Source: Pseudomonadota bacterium (GTDB lineage: Bacteria > Pseudomonadota > Gammaproteobacteria > Burkholderiales > Thiobacillaceae). From it: a DNA stretch of 64,000 nucleotides. The notes below the pieces were generated by a model, which worked only from the letters and a program-made list of their open reading frames with translations, was not told the DNA's origin and searched no databases. Positions 34,350 to 44,109 of the stretch are shown here, one piece after another. The position numbers and the translations under genes are program-made. Location of the stretch: contig JAKADC010000001.1 of assembly GCA_021820845.1 (NCBI GenBank), positions 124,001 to 188,000 on the forward strand. The letters are read 5' to 3'. Each line of letters opens with the position of its first letter. Position 1 is the first letter of the stretch.

Positions 34350-34743
34350 GCCTCGTCCCCTTTTCAAGTTTCGCCAGTTCTGCCGAACGCTCAACAGCCC
34401 GGCTTGAGGTCAGAATAAAAACTCATTGAAAACAGTCTGTTGATCGTTGTTTCTGGACTTTCTGGCCTCTCTCATCCGGAGAACAGCAAGCGGCATGCCA
34501 TTTCGCCCGGAACCGCGCCGGGCAGCCGCCGGGCACCTTTTGGGGAGATTTCCCTCTCTAAAAGGGAGGCCGGGAAATCGGACGGGGCAGGATGAATGCC
34601 GGCTCGTGTCATCGTCCCATCACCAAATTTTCCTATGGTTAATCAATCATGTCTTTTTCGTCGCATGGCGGCCGCATGCCTTGCTTCGGGCGCCGTCCCG
34701 GGGCGCTGCCGTCGCGACGCCGTCCGATAGGGAGAAATGCCGC
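34350..34743. other. Divergent promoter region between exopolysaccharide and glycogen operons
   Basis: 394 bases without a credible gene. The pgi frame stays open leftward to 34447, but that extension is unlike any Pgi. An inverted pair GATTTCCC (34547-34554)/GGGAAATC (34572-34579), with an overlapping smaller TCCC/GGGA pair, could form a hairpin in the pgi leader. Both operons must start in or near this region; I could not assign convincing -35/-10 boxes. Confidence 0.5.
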
Positions 34744-36441
34744 ATGGCTTCGTCGGTATCTGCGAAACGGAAACAGGAAGGCGTCCGCGGCCCCTTGCAC
34801 AGCCCGGTGTGCCGCGATCTGAGGGCCCATCAGGCGGCGCTTGCCGGGGTGCACATGCGCGACCTGTTCGCCGCGGATCCGGCGCGGTTCGAACGTTTTT
34901 CGCTGCAGGTGGGCGAACTGCTGCTCGACTACTCGAAAAATCGCATCACCGACGAGACCATGGGCCTCCTGGTCCGGCTCGCCGAGGAGGCGGACGTCGC
35001 GGGCTGGCGCGAGCGCATGTTCCACGGCGACAAGATCAACAACACCGAGAACCGCGCGGTGCTGCACGTGGCGCTGCGCAACCGCGGCAACCACCCGGTG
35101 TTCGTCGACGGCGACGACGTGATGCCCAAGATCAACGCCGTCATCGAGCGCATGGGCGTGTTCGCCGAAAGGGTCAGGAGCGGCGAGTGGCGCGGCTACA
35201 CCGGCGAGCGCATCACCGACGTGGTGAACATCGGCATCGGCGGCTCCGACCTCGGCCCGCAGATGGTGTACCAGGCGCTCAAGCCGTACCGCCATCCGCG
35301 GCTGAAAGTGCACTTCATTTCCAATGTCGACGGTGCCCACGTGAAGGAGACGCTGGAGGCCCTGAACCCGGAGACGACGCTGTTCATCGTGTCGTCGAAG
35401 ACCTTCACCACGCAGGAGACGATGACCAATGCGCACTACGCGCGCGAGTGGTTCCTGGCGCAGTCGCAGGCGGAAAAGCACGTCGCCAGGCATTTCGTCG
35501 CGGTATCGACCAACCGCGAGGCGGTCGCCGCGTTCGGCATCGATCCCGCCAACAAGTTCGAGTTCTGGGACTGGGTGGGCGGCCGCTATTCGCTGTGGTC
35601 GGCGATCGGCCTGTCCATCGTGCTGGCGGTCGGAGCGGAGCGCTTCATCGAGCTGCTGGAGGGCGCGCATGCGATGGACGAGCATTTCCGTCATGCGCCG
35701 CTCGCGCGGAACATGCCGGTCATCCTGGCGCTGCTGGGTGTCTGGTACAACAACTTCTTCGGCGCCGAGTCGCATGCCATCCTGCCCTACGACCACTACC
35801 TGAGAAGCCTGCCGGCGTATCTCGAGCAGGCCGACATGGAGTCGAACGGCAAGTCGGTCGACCGCGACGGCAACGCGGTCGACTATCCCACCGGCGCGAT
35901 CGTCTGGGGAGCCATCGGCATCAACGGCCAGCATGCGTTCTACCAGCTGCTGCACCAGGGCACCAAGATGATCCCGGCCGACTTCATCGTGTCGATCGAG
36001 CCGCACACCGAACTGCAGGAACACCACGACATCCTGATCGCCAATTTCCTGGCCCAGACCGAGGCGCTGATGCGCGGCCGCACCCGCGAGGAAACACGGC
36101 GCGAAATGGGCCTGTCCGAAGGGGGCGCGGCGCAGGACGGCGAACTCGTCCCGCACAAGGTGTTCGACGGCAACCATCCCAGCAACGCAATTTTGCTGCA
36201 GAAACTGACGCCGCGCGCGCTCGGCATGCTGATCGCGCTCTACGAGCACAAGATCTTCGTCGAGGGCGTGATCTGGAATCTCAATTCCTACGATCAGTGG
36301 GGCGTCGAGCTCGGCAAGCAGCTCGCCAGCCGCATCCTGCCCGAGCTGCACGCCGACGCTCCGGTGGGCGGGCATGACGCATCGACCAACGCACTGATCA
36401 ATTACTATCGCCGCATGAGCCAACCCCGCACTGGCCTATAG
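34744..36441 (+). CDS. pgi: Glucose-6-phosphate isomerase
   Basis: 565 residues from the ATG at 34744 (GGGAGA upstream). [25 protein letters not shown], the [11 protein letters not shown] phosphate loop, [24 protein letters not shown] and [10 protein letters not shown] are all in place, including the PGI signature. It interconverts glucose-6-phosphate and fructose-6-phosphate and so ties the glycogen genes to gluconeogenesis and glycolysis. First gene of the eight-gene glycogen run; glucokinase starts 7 bases after its stop. Confidence 0.97.
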   Translation: MASSVSAKRKQEGVRGPLHSPVCRDLRAHQAALAGVHMRDLFAADPARFERFSLQVGELLLDYSKNRITDETMGLLVRLAEEADVAGWRERMFHGDKINNTENRAVLHVALRNRGNHPVFVDGDDVMPKINAVIERMGVFAERVRSGEWRGYTGERITDVVNIGIGGSDLGPQMVYQALKPYRHPRLKVHFISNVDGAHVKETLEALNPETTLFIVSSKTFTTQETMTNAHYAREWFLAQSQAEKHVARHFVAVSTNREAVAAFGIDPANKFEFWDWVGGRYSLWSAIGLSIVLAVGAERFIELLEGAHAMDEHFRHAPLARNMPVILALLGVWYNNFFGAESHAILPYDHYLRSLPAYLEQADMESNGKSVDRDGNAVDYPTGAIVWGAIGINGQHAFYQLLHQGTKMIPADFIVSIEPHTELQEHHDILIANFLAQTEALMRGRTREETRREMGLSEGGAAQDGELVPHKVFDGNHPSNAILLQKLTPRALGMLIALYEHKIFVEGVIWNLNSYDQWGVELGKQLASRILPELHADAPVGGHDASTNALINYYRRMSQPRTGL

Positions 36442-36448
36442 TTTGACA

Positions 36449-37438
36449 ATGGAGTTGATCGCGGGCGACATCGGTGGGACCAAGAGCTGGCTGGCCTGGG
36501 TGGCGGATATGCCCCCGGGAACCCGGCAACTGCGCTTCGAGTACGTCTACGCGAGCGCCGATTTCGCCACCGCAGACGACCTGATCCGCCGGTTCGTCGC
36601 CGACGCCGGGCAGACGGTGATGCCCGATTCCCTGCTGCTGGCGCTGCCCGGACCGGTGCAGGCGCAACACACCACACTCACCAATCTCGACTGGACGCTT
36701 GACGCCGCCGCGATGGCAATCGCGCTCGGCATTCCCAGCGTGCGGTTCATCAACGATTTCGAGGCCGCGGCGGCAGGCGTGGCGACGCTCGCCCCAGGCG
36801 ACGTGGTCCCGCTCAACCCGGCGGCGACGGCGGCGGAGCCGGACGGCGTTCGCGCCATCACCGGCGCCGGCACCGGGCTCGGGCTCGCCTTCATGCTCGC
36901 CGACGCCGACGGTTATTACCGGACTTTCGCCACCGAAGGCGGGCATACCGATTTCGCGCCGGCCAACGTGATGCAGGCGCGGCTGCTGAAAAAGCTGCGG
37001 ACCGAATACGGCCACGTGTCGTGGGAGCGCACGGTCTCGGGTTCGGCGCTGAACGACCTCTACCGCTTCTGCTGCGTCGAGCACCGGCAGCCGCCGCCCG
37101 ACGAACCGGTGGAAGGCCCGGCGCTGGCCGGACTCGCGGCGGCGGGCGATCCGGCCGCCACCGCGGCGCTCGACCTCTTCGTCGACCTGTACGGCGCGTG
37201 GGTGGGCAACGTCGCCTTGCTCTACCGCCCGCGCGGCGGCCTTTATATCGCGGGCGGCGTGGCAAGCCACATGATCACGCGGCTGCAGTCGCCGCGCTTC
37301 ATGGCCGCCGCCGTCGAGAAGGGCCGCATGCGCGGCCTCGTCGAGCGCACGCCGATCTTTCTGGTCACCTCGGGCAGGCTCGGCGTGCAGGGCGCGATCG
37401 CGAGCGCGTTCGTCCGGCCCTGCCAGGTCGCAGCTTGA
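36449..37438 (+). CDS. glk: Glucokinase
   Basis: 329 residues from the ATG at 36449; a TTG two codons earlier is possible. AGDIGGTKSWLAWV is the phosphate-1 motif, VRFINDFEAAAAGV carries the catalytic Asp, AITGAGTGLGLAF is the adenosine/phosphate loop, and EGGHTDFAP is the E-x-G-H glucose-binding motif. It phosphorylates free glucose released by glycogen or malto-oligosaccharide breakdown. Length matches proteobacterial Glk (~320). Confidence 0.95.
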   Translation: MELIAGDIGGTKSWLAWVADMPPGTRQLRFEYVYASADFATADDLIRRFVADAGQTVMPDSLLLALPGPVQAQHTTLTNLDWTLDAAAMAIALGIPSVRFINDFEAAAAGVATLAPGDVVPLNPAATAAEPDGVRAITGAGTGLGLAFMLADADGYYRTFATEGGHTDFAPANVMQARLLKKLRTEYGHVSWERTVSGSALNDLYRFCCVEHRQPPPDEPVEGPALAGLAAAGDPAATAALDLFVDLYGAWVGNVALLYRPRGGLYIAGGVASHMITRLQSPRFMAAAVEKGRMRGLVERTPIFLVTSGRLGVQGAIASAFVRPCQVAA

Positions 37439-37468
37439 TTCCACCATGGCAGCCATCAGGAGCGAGGC

Positions 37469-38788
37469 ATGACGATTTCAAAAGAAGAACAGGAACGGCT
37501 CTATCGCTATTACACCGAGCCGAAGATGGTGACCGACATCACTCGCAAAACGCTGGCGCTGGTGCTGGCCGGGGGCGAAGGATCGAGGCTGAAGGACCTG
37601 ACGGCCTGGCGCGCGAAGCCGGCGGTGCCCATCGGCGGCAAGTACCGCATCATCGATTTCCCGCTCTCCAACTGCGTCAATTCCGGGATCCGGCGCATCG
37701 GCGTCCTCACGCAGTACAAGTCGCACTCGCTGATCCGCCACCTGCAGCGGGCCTGGGGCTTCATGCGCGCCGAGATCGGCGAGTTCGTGGAAATCCTCCC
37801 CGCGCAGCAGCGCACGGACAAGAAAGAGTGGTACCAGGGCACGGCCGACGCGCTGTTCCAGAACCTCGACATCATGCAGCGCCATCATCCCGAATACGTG
37901 CTGGTACTCGGCGGCGACCACGTCTACACGATGGATTACGCCGAGATGCTGCTGTACCACGTGCAGACAGGCGCAGACGTCACGGTCGGGAGCATCGAGG
38001 TTCCCGCCGCCGAGGCGAGCGCGTTCGGCGTGATGTCCGTGGACGAGGACATGCGCATCACCCACTTCACCGAAAAGCCGAAGCATCCGGACTGCATTCC
38101 GGGCAAGCCCGGCACGGTGCTGGTGTCGATGGGGATCTATATCTTCTCCAAGGACTTTCTCTACAAGACGCTGATCGACGACGCGGGCAAGGCGCACTCC
38201 TCGCACGACTTCGGCCACGACGTCATCCCCGCCAGCATCGCCGAGGCCCGCGCGATGGCCTTTCCCTTTCGCAACCACGAGGGCAGGCCGGCCTACTGGC
38301 GCGACGTCGGGACGCTGTTTTCCTACTGGCAGGCCAACATGGAACTGTGTTCGGTGGAACCCGAACTCAATCTCTACGACCGTGACTGGCCGATTTGGAC
38401 CTACCAGCCGCAATACCCCCCGGCCAAGTTCATCTTCGACGACGAGGGGCGGCGCGGCGAGGCGATCGACTCGCTCATCGCGGGCGGCTGCATCCTGTCG
38501 GGCGCGCGGGTCAAGCGCTCGGTGCTCTTCTTCGCCACCACCGCGGAAAGCCACAGCCTGATCAAGGACAGCGTGATCCTGCCCAAGGTGAACATAGGGC
38601 GCGATTGCCGCATCACGCGGACGATCATCGACAAGGGGTGCGTCATCCCGGACGGCACGGTCATCGGCGAAGACCCGCTCGAGGACGCCAAGCGCTTCCA
38701 TGTCACGCCCGAAGGGATCGTGCTGGTGACCCCCGCGATGCTCGGTCAGAACCTGTATTCGAGGCTGCAAAACGACTATGACGGCTAA
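37469..38788 (+). CDS. glgC: Glucose-1-phosphate adenylyltransferase (ADP-glucose pyrophosphorylase)
   Basis: 439 residues. ALVLAGGEGSRLKDLT is the nucleotide-binding loop, KPAVPIGGKYRIIDFPLSNC the allosteric/substrate region, EWYQGTADAL and GGDHVYTMDY the catalytic core, FTEKPKHP the sugar-phosphate site, and the C-terminal left-handed helix repeats (VILPKVNIGRDCRITRTIID) the oligomerisation domain. It commits glucose-1-phosphate to glycogen and is normally allosterically controlled. The end overlaps the GH57 start by 11 bases. Confidence 0.97.
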   Translation: MTISKEEQERLYRYYTEPKMVTDITRKTLALVLAGGEGSRLKDLTAWRAKPAVPIGGKYRIIDFPLSNCVNSGIRRIGVLTQYKSHSLIRHLQRAWGFMRAEIGEFVEILPAQQRTDKKEWYQGTADALFQNLDIMQRHHPEYVLVLGGDHVYTMDYAEMLLYHVQTGADVTVGSIEVPAAEASAFGVMSVDEDMRITHFTEKPKHPDCIPGKPGTVLVSMGIYIFSKDFLYKTLIDDAGKAHSSHDFGHDVIPASIAEARAMAFPFRNHEGRPAYWRDVGTLFSYWQANMELCSVEPELNLYDRDWPIWTYQPQYPPAKFIFDDEGRRGEAIDSLIAGGCILSGARVKRSVLFFATTAESHSLIKDSVILPKVNIGRDCRITRTIIDKGCVIPDGTVIGEDPLEDAKRFHVTPEGIVLVTPAMLGQNLYSRLQNDYDG

Positions 38789-40505
38789 ACCGCTCAACGT
38801 GGTGCTCTGCTGGCACATGCACCAGCCGTATTACCGCGAAGGCCTCAAGGGCGCCTACCACCTCCCCTGGGTCTATCTGCACGGCATCAAGGATTACAGC
38901 GACATGGCGGCCCACCTCGAGCGGCATCCGGGGATGCGGGCGGTGGTGAACTTCGCGCCGGTGCTGCTGGAGCAGCTGGACGACTACGCGCAGCAGCTCG
39001 ACGCGCTGCTGAAGCAGGGAAAGCCCACGCAGGACCACATGCTCAATCTGCTCTCCGGCGTCGAGCGCGTCCCGTCGGACGCGGCGAGCCGGCTGCGCAT
39101 CGTGCAGGACTGCCAGCGCTGCAACCCGACGCGCATGATCCAGCCATATCCGGCCTTCCATCGCCTGCTGACCATGATCGGAATCAGCGGCGAGGCGGAC
39201 GGCGACAGCGCCGGGCTGCCGCGGCTGATGGGCTATCTTTCCGAGCAATATTTTCTCGACCTGATGACCTGGTATCACCTCGCCTGGCTGGGGCATGCGC
39301 TCAGGCAACTGCCGCTGGTCCAGCGGCTGACGGCGCAGGAACGGGATTATTCCGCGGCCGACCGCCACGAGCTGCTGCATCTCATGCAGCACTGCCTGGC
39401 CGGGCTGATTCCGCGCTATCGCGCCCTCGCCGCGCGCGGCCAGATCGAACTCTCGATGACGCCCTACGGTCACCCCATCGTGCCGCTGCTGAACGATTTT
39501 TCCAACCTGCGCGACGCCATGCCCGACGCGCCCATGCCCGACGCTGCCGCCTACCCGGGGGGCGCGGAGCGGTCGCGCTGGCATCTGCAGCACGGCGTCG
39601 AGGTGTTCGAGCATTATTTCGGCACGAAGCCGGCCGGCGTCTGGCTCTCCGAAGGCGGGGTCAGCGAGGATGCGCTGGCCCAGCTCGACGAGATGGGGTT
39701 CGCATGGACGGCGTCGGGCGAGGGCGTCTGGCGCAACAGCTGCGCCAAATCGGGCTGCCCCGCGGAGCAGACGGAAACCAAGCGCGCGCTGTTTTCGCCG
39801 GCGCGGATCGACGGCTTCGGGGCCCGGGTGTTCTTTCGCGACGACGGCCTGTCGGATCTGATCGGCTTCAAGTACAGCGACTGGCATGCCGACGACGCGG
39901 TGGGCGACTTCGTCCACCATCTCGAAAACATCGCCAGCTTCTTCGGCAAGGATGCGAACCGCCACGTGGTGTCGGTCATTCTCGACGGCGAGAACGCTTG
40001 GGAGTATTACCCCGATAACGGCCATTATTTTCTCGACGGCCTTTACGCGGCGCTGTCCAGCCACGCCACCCTCAAGACCGGCACCTTCGCCGAGCAGCTC
40101 GCCCATCTGCCGGCCGCGCCGCTGGCGCGTCTTGCGGCGGGCAGCTGGGTATACGGAAGCTTCTCGACCTGGATCGGGTCGGACGACAAGAACCGCGGCT
40201 GGGATTATCTGGTCGCGGCCAAGCAGGCCTACGACAGCGCCGTCGCGGCGGGCACGCTGAACGCCGATCAGCTGGCGCTGGCCACCCGGCAGCTCGCCGT
40301 GTGCGAAGGATCGGACTGGTTCTGGTGGTTCGGCGACTACAATCCCGCCAGCAGCGTCAGCGATTTCGAGCAGCTCTACCGCGCCCAACTGCGCGAGCTT
40401 TATCGCCTGCTCGGCATCGCGCCGCCGGCGCTGCTCGACGTGCCGCTGTCGAGCGGCGGCGGCTGGGCTGAAAACGCCGGCACCATGCGCAGGAACGCCG
40501 GATGA
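38778..40505 (+). CDS. Glycoside hydrolase family 57 alpha-glucan enzyme
   Basis: 575 residues. The GH57 conserved regions are visible: CWHMHQPYY (region I), MTPYGHPIVPLL (II), VWLSEGGVSED with nucleophile E292 (III), and VILDGENAWEYY with acid/base D403 (IV). GH57 enzymes include alpha-amylases, amylopullulanases and 4-alpha-glucanotransferases. The position inside the glycogen operon suggests action on glycogen or limit dextrins; exact specificity is unknown. It overlaps malQ by 4 bases. Confidence 0.9.
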   Translation: MTAKPLNVVLCWHMHQPYYREGLKGAYHLPWVYLHGIKDYSDMAAHLERHPGMRAVVNFAPVLLEQLDDYAQQLDALLKQGKPTQDHMLNLLSGVERVPSDAASRLRIVQDCQRCNPTRMIQPYPAFHRLLTMIGISGEADGDSAGLPRLMGYLSEQYFLDLMTWYHLAWLGHALRQLPLVQRLTAQERDYSAADRHELLHLMQHCLAGLIPRYRALAARGQIELSMTPYGHPIVPLLNDFSNLRDAMPDAPMPDAAAYPGGAERSRWHLQHGVEVFEHYFGTKPAGVWLSEGGVSEDALAQLDEMGFAWTASGEGVWRNSCAKSGCPAEQTETKRALFSPARIDGFGARVFFRDDGLSDLIGFKYSDWHADDAVGDFVHHLENIASFFGKDANRHVVSVILDGENAWEYYPDNGHYFLDGLYAALSSHATLKTGTFAEQLAHLPAAPLARLAAGSWVYGSFSTWIGSDDKNRGWDYLVAAKQAYDSAVAAGTLNADQLALATRQLAVCEGSDWFWWFGDYNPASSVSDFEQLYRAQLRELYRLLGIAPPALLDVPLSSGGGWAENAGTMRRNAG

Positions 40506-41869
40506 ATTTCGACGTTCGCCGCGCAGGCCTGCTGCTGCATCCCACGTCGCTGCCGTCCGGCACGCTCGCCGATGCCGAGCGCTGGCTCGACTTCATGCAC
40601 GCCGCGGGTTTTTGCGTGTGGCAGATGCTGCCGCTCGGCCTGCCGCTCGTCGGCCTCTCGCCTTATCAGTGCGCATCGGCGTTCGCGGTCAACCCGGCGC
40701 TGTTTCCGCCGGGCGACAAGAACGCGCCGCGCGTCGACATGCGCCGCTTCGCCGGCTGGCACGCGGCGCAGCGTCACTGGCTGGACGATTACGCGCGCTT
40801 CGTCGTCATCAAGCAGGAGCAGGGCGGCGCCGCCTGGACCGACTGGCCGCAGCCGCTGCGCGACCGCGATCCGGCGGCGCTGGCCCGCTTCGACGCCAGC
40901 CACCGCGACGCGCTGAAACGGGTGGAGGTCGAACAGTACCGCGCGGCGCTCCGCTGGCGGCGCATCCGCAAGGCCGCGGCGGCGCGCGGAATCCAGTTGT
41001 TCGGCGACATGCCGATTTTCGTTGCGCACGACAGCGCCGACGTATGGGCCCATCGCGCGCTGTTCCTGCTCGACGCGACGGGCCACCCGACCGTGGTCGC
41101 GGGCGTGCCGCCCGACTATTTCTCCGAGACCGGACAGCGGTGGGGCAATCCGCATTACAACTGGGACGCGATGCAGGCCGACGGATTCGCCTGGTGGCGG
41201 GCCCGGCTCCGCGCGCATTTCGAATGGTTCGACCTGGTTCGCATCGATCATTTTCGCGGCCTGGCGGAAGCGTGGGCGATCCCCGCGAGCGAGGCGACCG
41301 CGGTGCACGGCGAGTGGCGCGCGAGCCCCGGCGCGGCCCTGCTTGAAGCGGTCGGTGCCGAGATGCGGTCGCTGCCGCTGGTGGCCGAGGATCTCGGTCT
41401 CATCACGCCCGACGTGACCGCGCTGCGCCACCAGTTCGCCCTGCCGGGGATGGCGGTGCTGCAATTCGCGTTTGACGACCATGCCGACAATCCGCACAAG
41501 CCGGAAAACGTGCACCCCGACACCGTCTATTACACCGGCACGCACGACAACGACACGACGCTGGGCTGGTGGCGCACGCTGCCGGATCACGCGCGGCATC
41601 AGGTGATGCAGCAGTTGGGCGTGGCCGACCCCGACGCGGTGCCTGATGCGATGATCGCCGTCGTGCTGGAAAGCCGCGCCGCGGTGGCGGTGCTGCCGCT
41701 CCAGGACGTGCTGCATCTCGGCAGCGAAGCACGCATGAACACGCCCGGAACGGACAACGGCAACTGGGGCTGGCGTTTCCGCTGGGATGCGCTGACGCCC
41801 GGTCTGGCCGCACGCCTGCTGCAACAATTACGGAAAGCCCATCGATGCGAAAGTCGCGCCACACCATGA
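40502..41869 (+). CDS. malQ: 4-alpha-glucanotransferase (amylomaltase)
   Basis: 455 residues, GH77. It opens RRAGLLLHPTSLPSG, continues WQMLPLGLPLVGLSPYQCASAFA, and has the catalytic residues D249 (VRIDHFRGL), E296 (VAEDLGLITP) and D349 (GTHDNDTTLGWW). It shuffles short alpha-1,4 glucan segments, recycling malto-oligosaccharides from glycogen. Slightly shorter than the usual ~500 residues but complete. It overlaps glgB by an ATGA. Confidence 0.95.
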   Translation: MNFDVRRAGLLLHPTSLPSGTLADAERWLDFMHAAGFCVWQMLPLGLPLVGLSPYQCASAFAVNPALFPPGDKNAPRVDMRRFAGWHAAQRHWLDDYARFVVIKQEQGGAAWTDWPQPLRDRDPAALARFDASHRDALKRVEVEQYRAALRWRRIRKAAAARGIQLFGDMPIFVAHDSADVWAHRALFLLDATGHPTVVAGVPPDYFSETGQRWGNPHYNWDAMQADGFAWWRARLRAHFEWFDLVRIDHFRGLAEAWAIPASEATAVHGEWRASPGAALLEAVGAEMRSLPLVAEDLGLITPDVTALRHQFALPGMAVLQFAFDDHADNPHKPENVHPDTVYYTGTHDNDTTLGWWRTLPDHARHQVMQQLGVADPDAVPDAMIAVVLESRAAVAVLPLQDVLHLGSEARMNTPGTDNGNWGWRFRWDALTPGLAARLLQQLRKAHRCESRATP

Positions 41870-44082
41870 ACGCACCCCTCCAAGCTTCGCCCGCCCTCAT
41901 GCCCCTCGCAGTCAGCGCGCCGATGCAGCGCCTGCAGGCGGGGACGCATCACGATCCGTTCGAGGTGCTGGGGATGCACACCGGACCCGACGGCGAGAGG
42001 CTCATCCGCGTCTTCCTGCCCGCCGCCGAGGTCGTCGAGCTCGCGGCGACCGGCGAACGCATGACGCGCGTGTCCGGCACGGACTGCTTCGAACTGGGCC
42101 TGCCGCCCGGCGGCGCGACCGACGCGCACCCGTTGCTGCGCTGGCAGGACAAGCGGCGCGGCGAGTGGCACGTCACCCGGTCGCCTTATACCTTCGGCCC
42201 GCAACTGGGCGAGCTCGACCTGCACCTGCTAGGCGAAGGGCGCCATTTCGAAGCCTGGAAAGTGCTCGGCGCGCACCTGAAAACCATCGACGGCGTGACC
42301 GGGTGCCTCTTCGCCGTATGGGCGCCTGCGGTGCAGCGGGTCAGCATCGTCGGCGACTTCAACGAATGGGATGGCCGCCGCCATCCGATGCGCTGCCGCG
42401 GCACCTCCGGCATCTGGGAGCTCTTCGTTCCCGGGATCGCGGCCGGGCACGCCTACAAATACGAGATCCTCGGCCGCCACGGCCAGCTCGCCAGGAAGAC
42501 CGATCCCTACGCGCGGCAGATGTTCATGCGTCCGGAAACGACGAGTTGCGTGCCCGACGACAGGACATACGCCTGGCAGGATCACGACTGGATCGCGGCG
42601 CGCGCGCGTTTCGACTGGCAGCACCGCCCGCTCGGCATCTATGAACTGCATCCCGGATCCTGGCGGCGGCACGCCGACGGCAGCTTTTACACCTGGGGCG
42701 AACTCGCTGCGGAGCTGATTCCCTACGTGCTGGATCTCGGCTACACGCACATCGAGCTGATGCCGGTGTCCGAGCATCCGCTCGATGCGTCATGGGGCTA
42801 CCAGGTGTCCGGCTATTACGCGCCGACCGCGCGCTACGGCTCGTCCAACGACTTCCGCGCGTTTGTCGACGCCTGCCACCGCGCCGGCATCGGCGTGCTG
42901 CTGGATTGGGTTCCCGCGCATTTTCCCAAAGACGATTTCGCGCTGGCGCGCTTTACCGGAGAGCCGCTGTACGAGCATGCCGATCCGCGCCGCGGCGAGC
43001 ACCAGGAATGGGGCACGCTCGTGTTCGACTTCGGCCGCAACGAGGTGCGCAATTTCCTGGTGGCCAATGCGCTGTACTGGCTCGAAGAGTTCCACATCGA
43101 CGGCCTGCGCGTCGACGCCGTCGCGTCGATGCTGTACCTCGACTATTCGCGGAGCGACGGCGCGTGGGTGCCGAACCAGTACGGCGGCCGCGAGAACATC
43201 GAGGCGATTCACTTCCTGCGCGAGATGAACACCGAAGTGCACGGCCGCTTTCCCGGCGTGCTCACCGTCGCCGAGGAATCGACCGCGTGGCCGGCGGTGT
43301 CCCGGCCGGTCGAACTCGGCGGGCTCGGCTTCTCGATGAAGTGGAACATGGGGTGGATGAACGACAGCCTCGACTACATCGAGAAGGAACCCGTCTACCG
43401 CAAGTATCTGCACAACCAGCTGACCTTCAGCCAGATGTACGCGTGGACCGAGAATTTCGTGCTGCCGCTGTCGCACGACGAAGTGGTGCACGGAAAGCGA
43501 AGCATGCTCGACAAGATGCCGGGCGACGTCTGGCAGCGGTTTGCCAACCTGCGACTGTTCTATGCCTGGCACTACGCGCATCCCGGCAAGAAGCTCCTGT
43601 TCATGGGCGGGGAGTTCGGCCAGTGGAACGAGTGGAAGGAAGCCGGCCAGCTCGACTGGACGCTGCTCGCGTTTCCCGCGCACGACAGCATCCGCACCTT
43701 GCTGCGCGACCTCAACCGCCTGTACCGCAACGAGCCCGCGCTGCACGAGTTCGATTTCGATCCGCGCGGGTTTCGCTGGATCGACTGCCACGACGCCGAC
43801 CAGTCGGTGCTGAGCCTCGTGCGCCACGGACAGGACCCGTCCGCGTACATGGTGGTGCTGCTCAACTTCACGCCGGTGCCGCGCCACGGCTACCGCATCG
43901 GCGTGCCGACGGGTGCGGCGCTCTGCGAGGTGTTGAACACCGACTCGATGTATTACGGTGGCAGCAACCTTGGCAACGGCCAGCCGCTGCTGCCGCAGAA
44001 TGTGCCCTGGATGGGGTTCGAGCATTCGATCGAGGTGGTGTTGCCGCCGCTGGGCGCCATTTTTCTCAAGCCTTGCGGCTGA
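41866..44082 (+). CDS. glgB: 1,4-alpha-glucan branching enzyme
   Basis: 738 residues from the ATG at 41866, which overlaps the malQ stop; an ATG at 41845 is an alternative. N-terminal N1 and CBM48 domains (HDPFEVLGMHTG; VWAPAVQRVSIVGDFNEWDG), then the GH13 barrel with D417 (GLRVDAVASMLYLDYSR), E470 (TVAEESTAWP) and D538 (LPLSHDEVVHGK), and a C-terminal beta domain. It creates alpha-1,6 branches in glycogen. Two N-terminal domains place it with the longer, E. coli-type branching enzymes. Confidence 0.97.
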   Translation: MNAPLQASPALMPLAVSAPMQRLQAGTHHDPFEVLGMHTGPDGERLIRVFLPAAEVVELAATGERMTRVSGTDCFELGLPPGGATDAHPLLRWQDKRRGEWHVTRSPYTFGPQLGELDLHLLGEGRHFEAWKVLGAHLKTIDGVTGCLFAVWAPAVQRVSIVGDFNEWDGRRHPMRCRGTSGIWELFVPGIAAGHAYKYEILGRHGQLARKTDPYARQMFMRPETTSCVPDDRTYAWQDHDWIAARARFDWQHRPLGIYELHPGSWRRHADGSFYTWGELAAELIPYVLDLGYTHIELMPVSEHPLDASWGYQVSGYYAPTARYGSSNDFRAFVDACHRAGIGVLLDWVPAHFPKDDFALARFTGEPLYEHADPRRGEHQEWGTLVFDFGRNEVRNFLVANALYWLEEFHIDGLRVDAVASMLYLDYSRSDGAWVPNQYGGRENIEAIHFLREMNTEVHGRFPGVLTVAEESTAWPAVSRPVELGGLGFSMKWNMGWMNDSLDYIEKEPVYRKYLHNQLTFSQMYAWTENFVLPLSHDEVVHGKRSMLDKMPGDVWQRFANLRLFYAWHYAHPGKKLLFMGGEFGQWNEWKEAGQLDWTLLAFPAHDSIRTLLRDLNRLYRNEPALHEFDFDPRGFRWIDCHDADQSVLSLVRHGQDPSAYMVVLLNFTPVPRHGYRIGVPTGAALCEVLNTDSMYYGGSNLGNGQPLLPQNVPWMGFEHSIEVVLPPLGAIFLKPCG

Positions 44083-44109
44083 TCTGTCAAACGAAGTACG
44101 GAAAAAATA

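Noticed and set aside
34447-34743. N-terminal extension of pgi by 99 codons
   Set aside because: The extension is unlike any Pgi and the ATG at 34744 has a proper ribosome site and family start.
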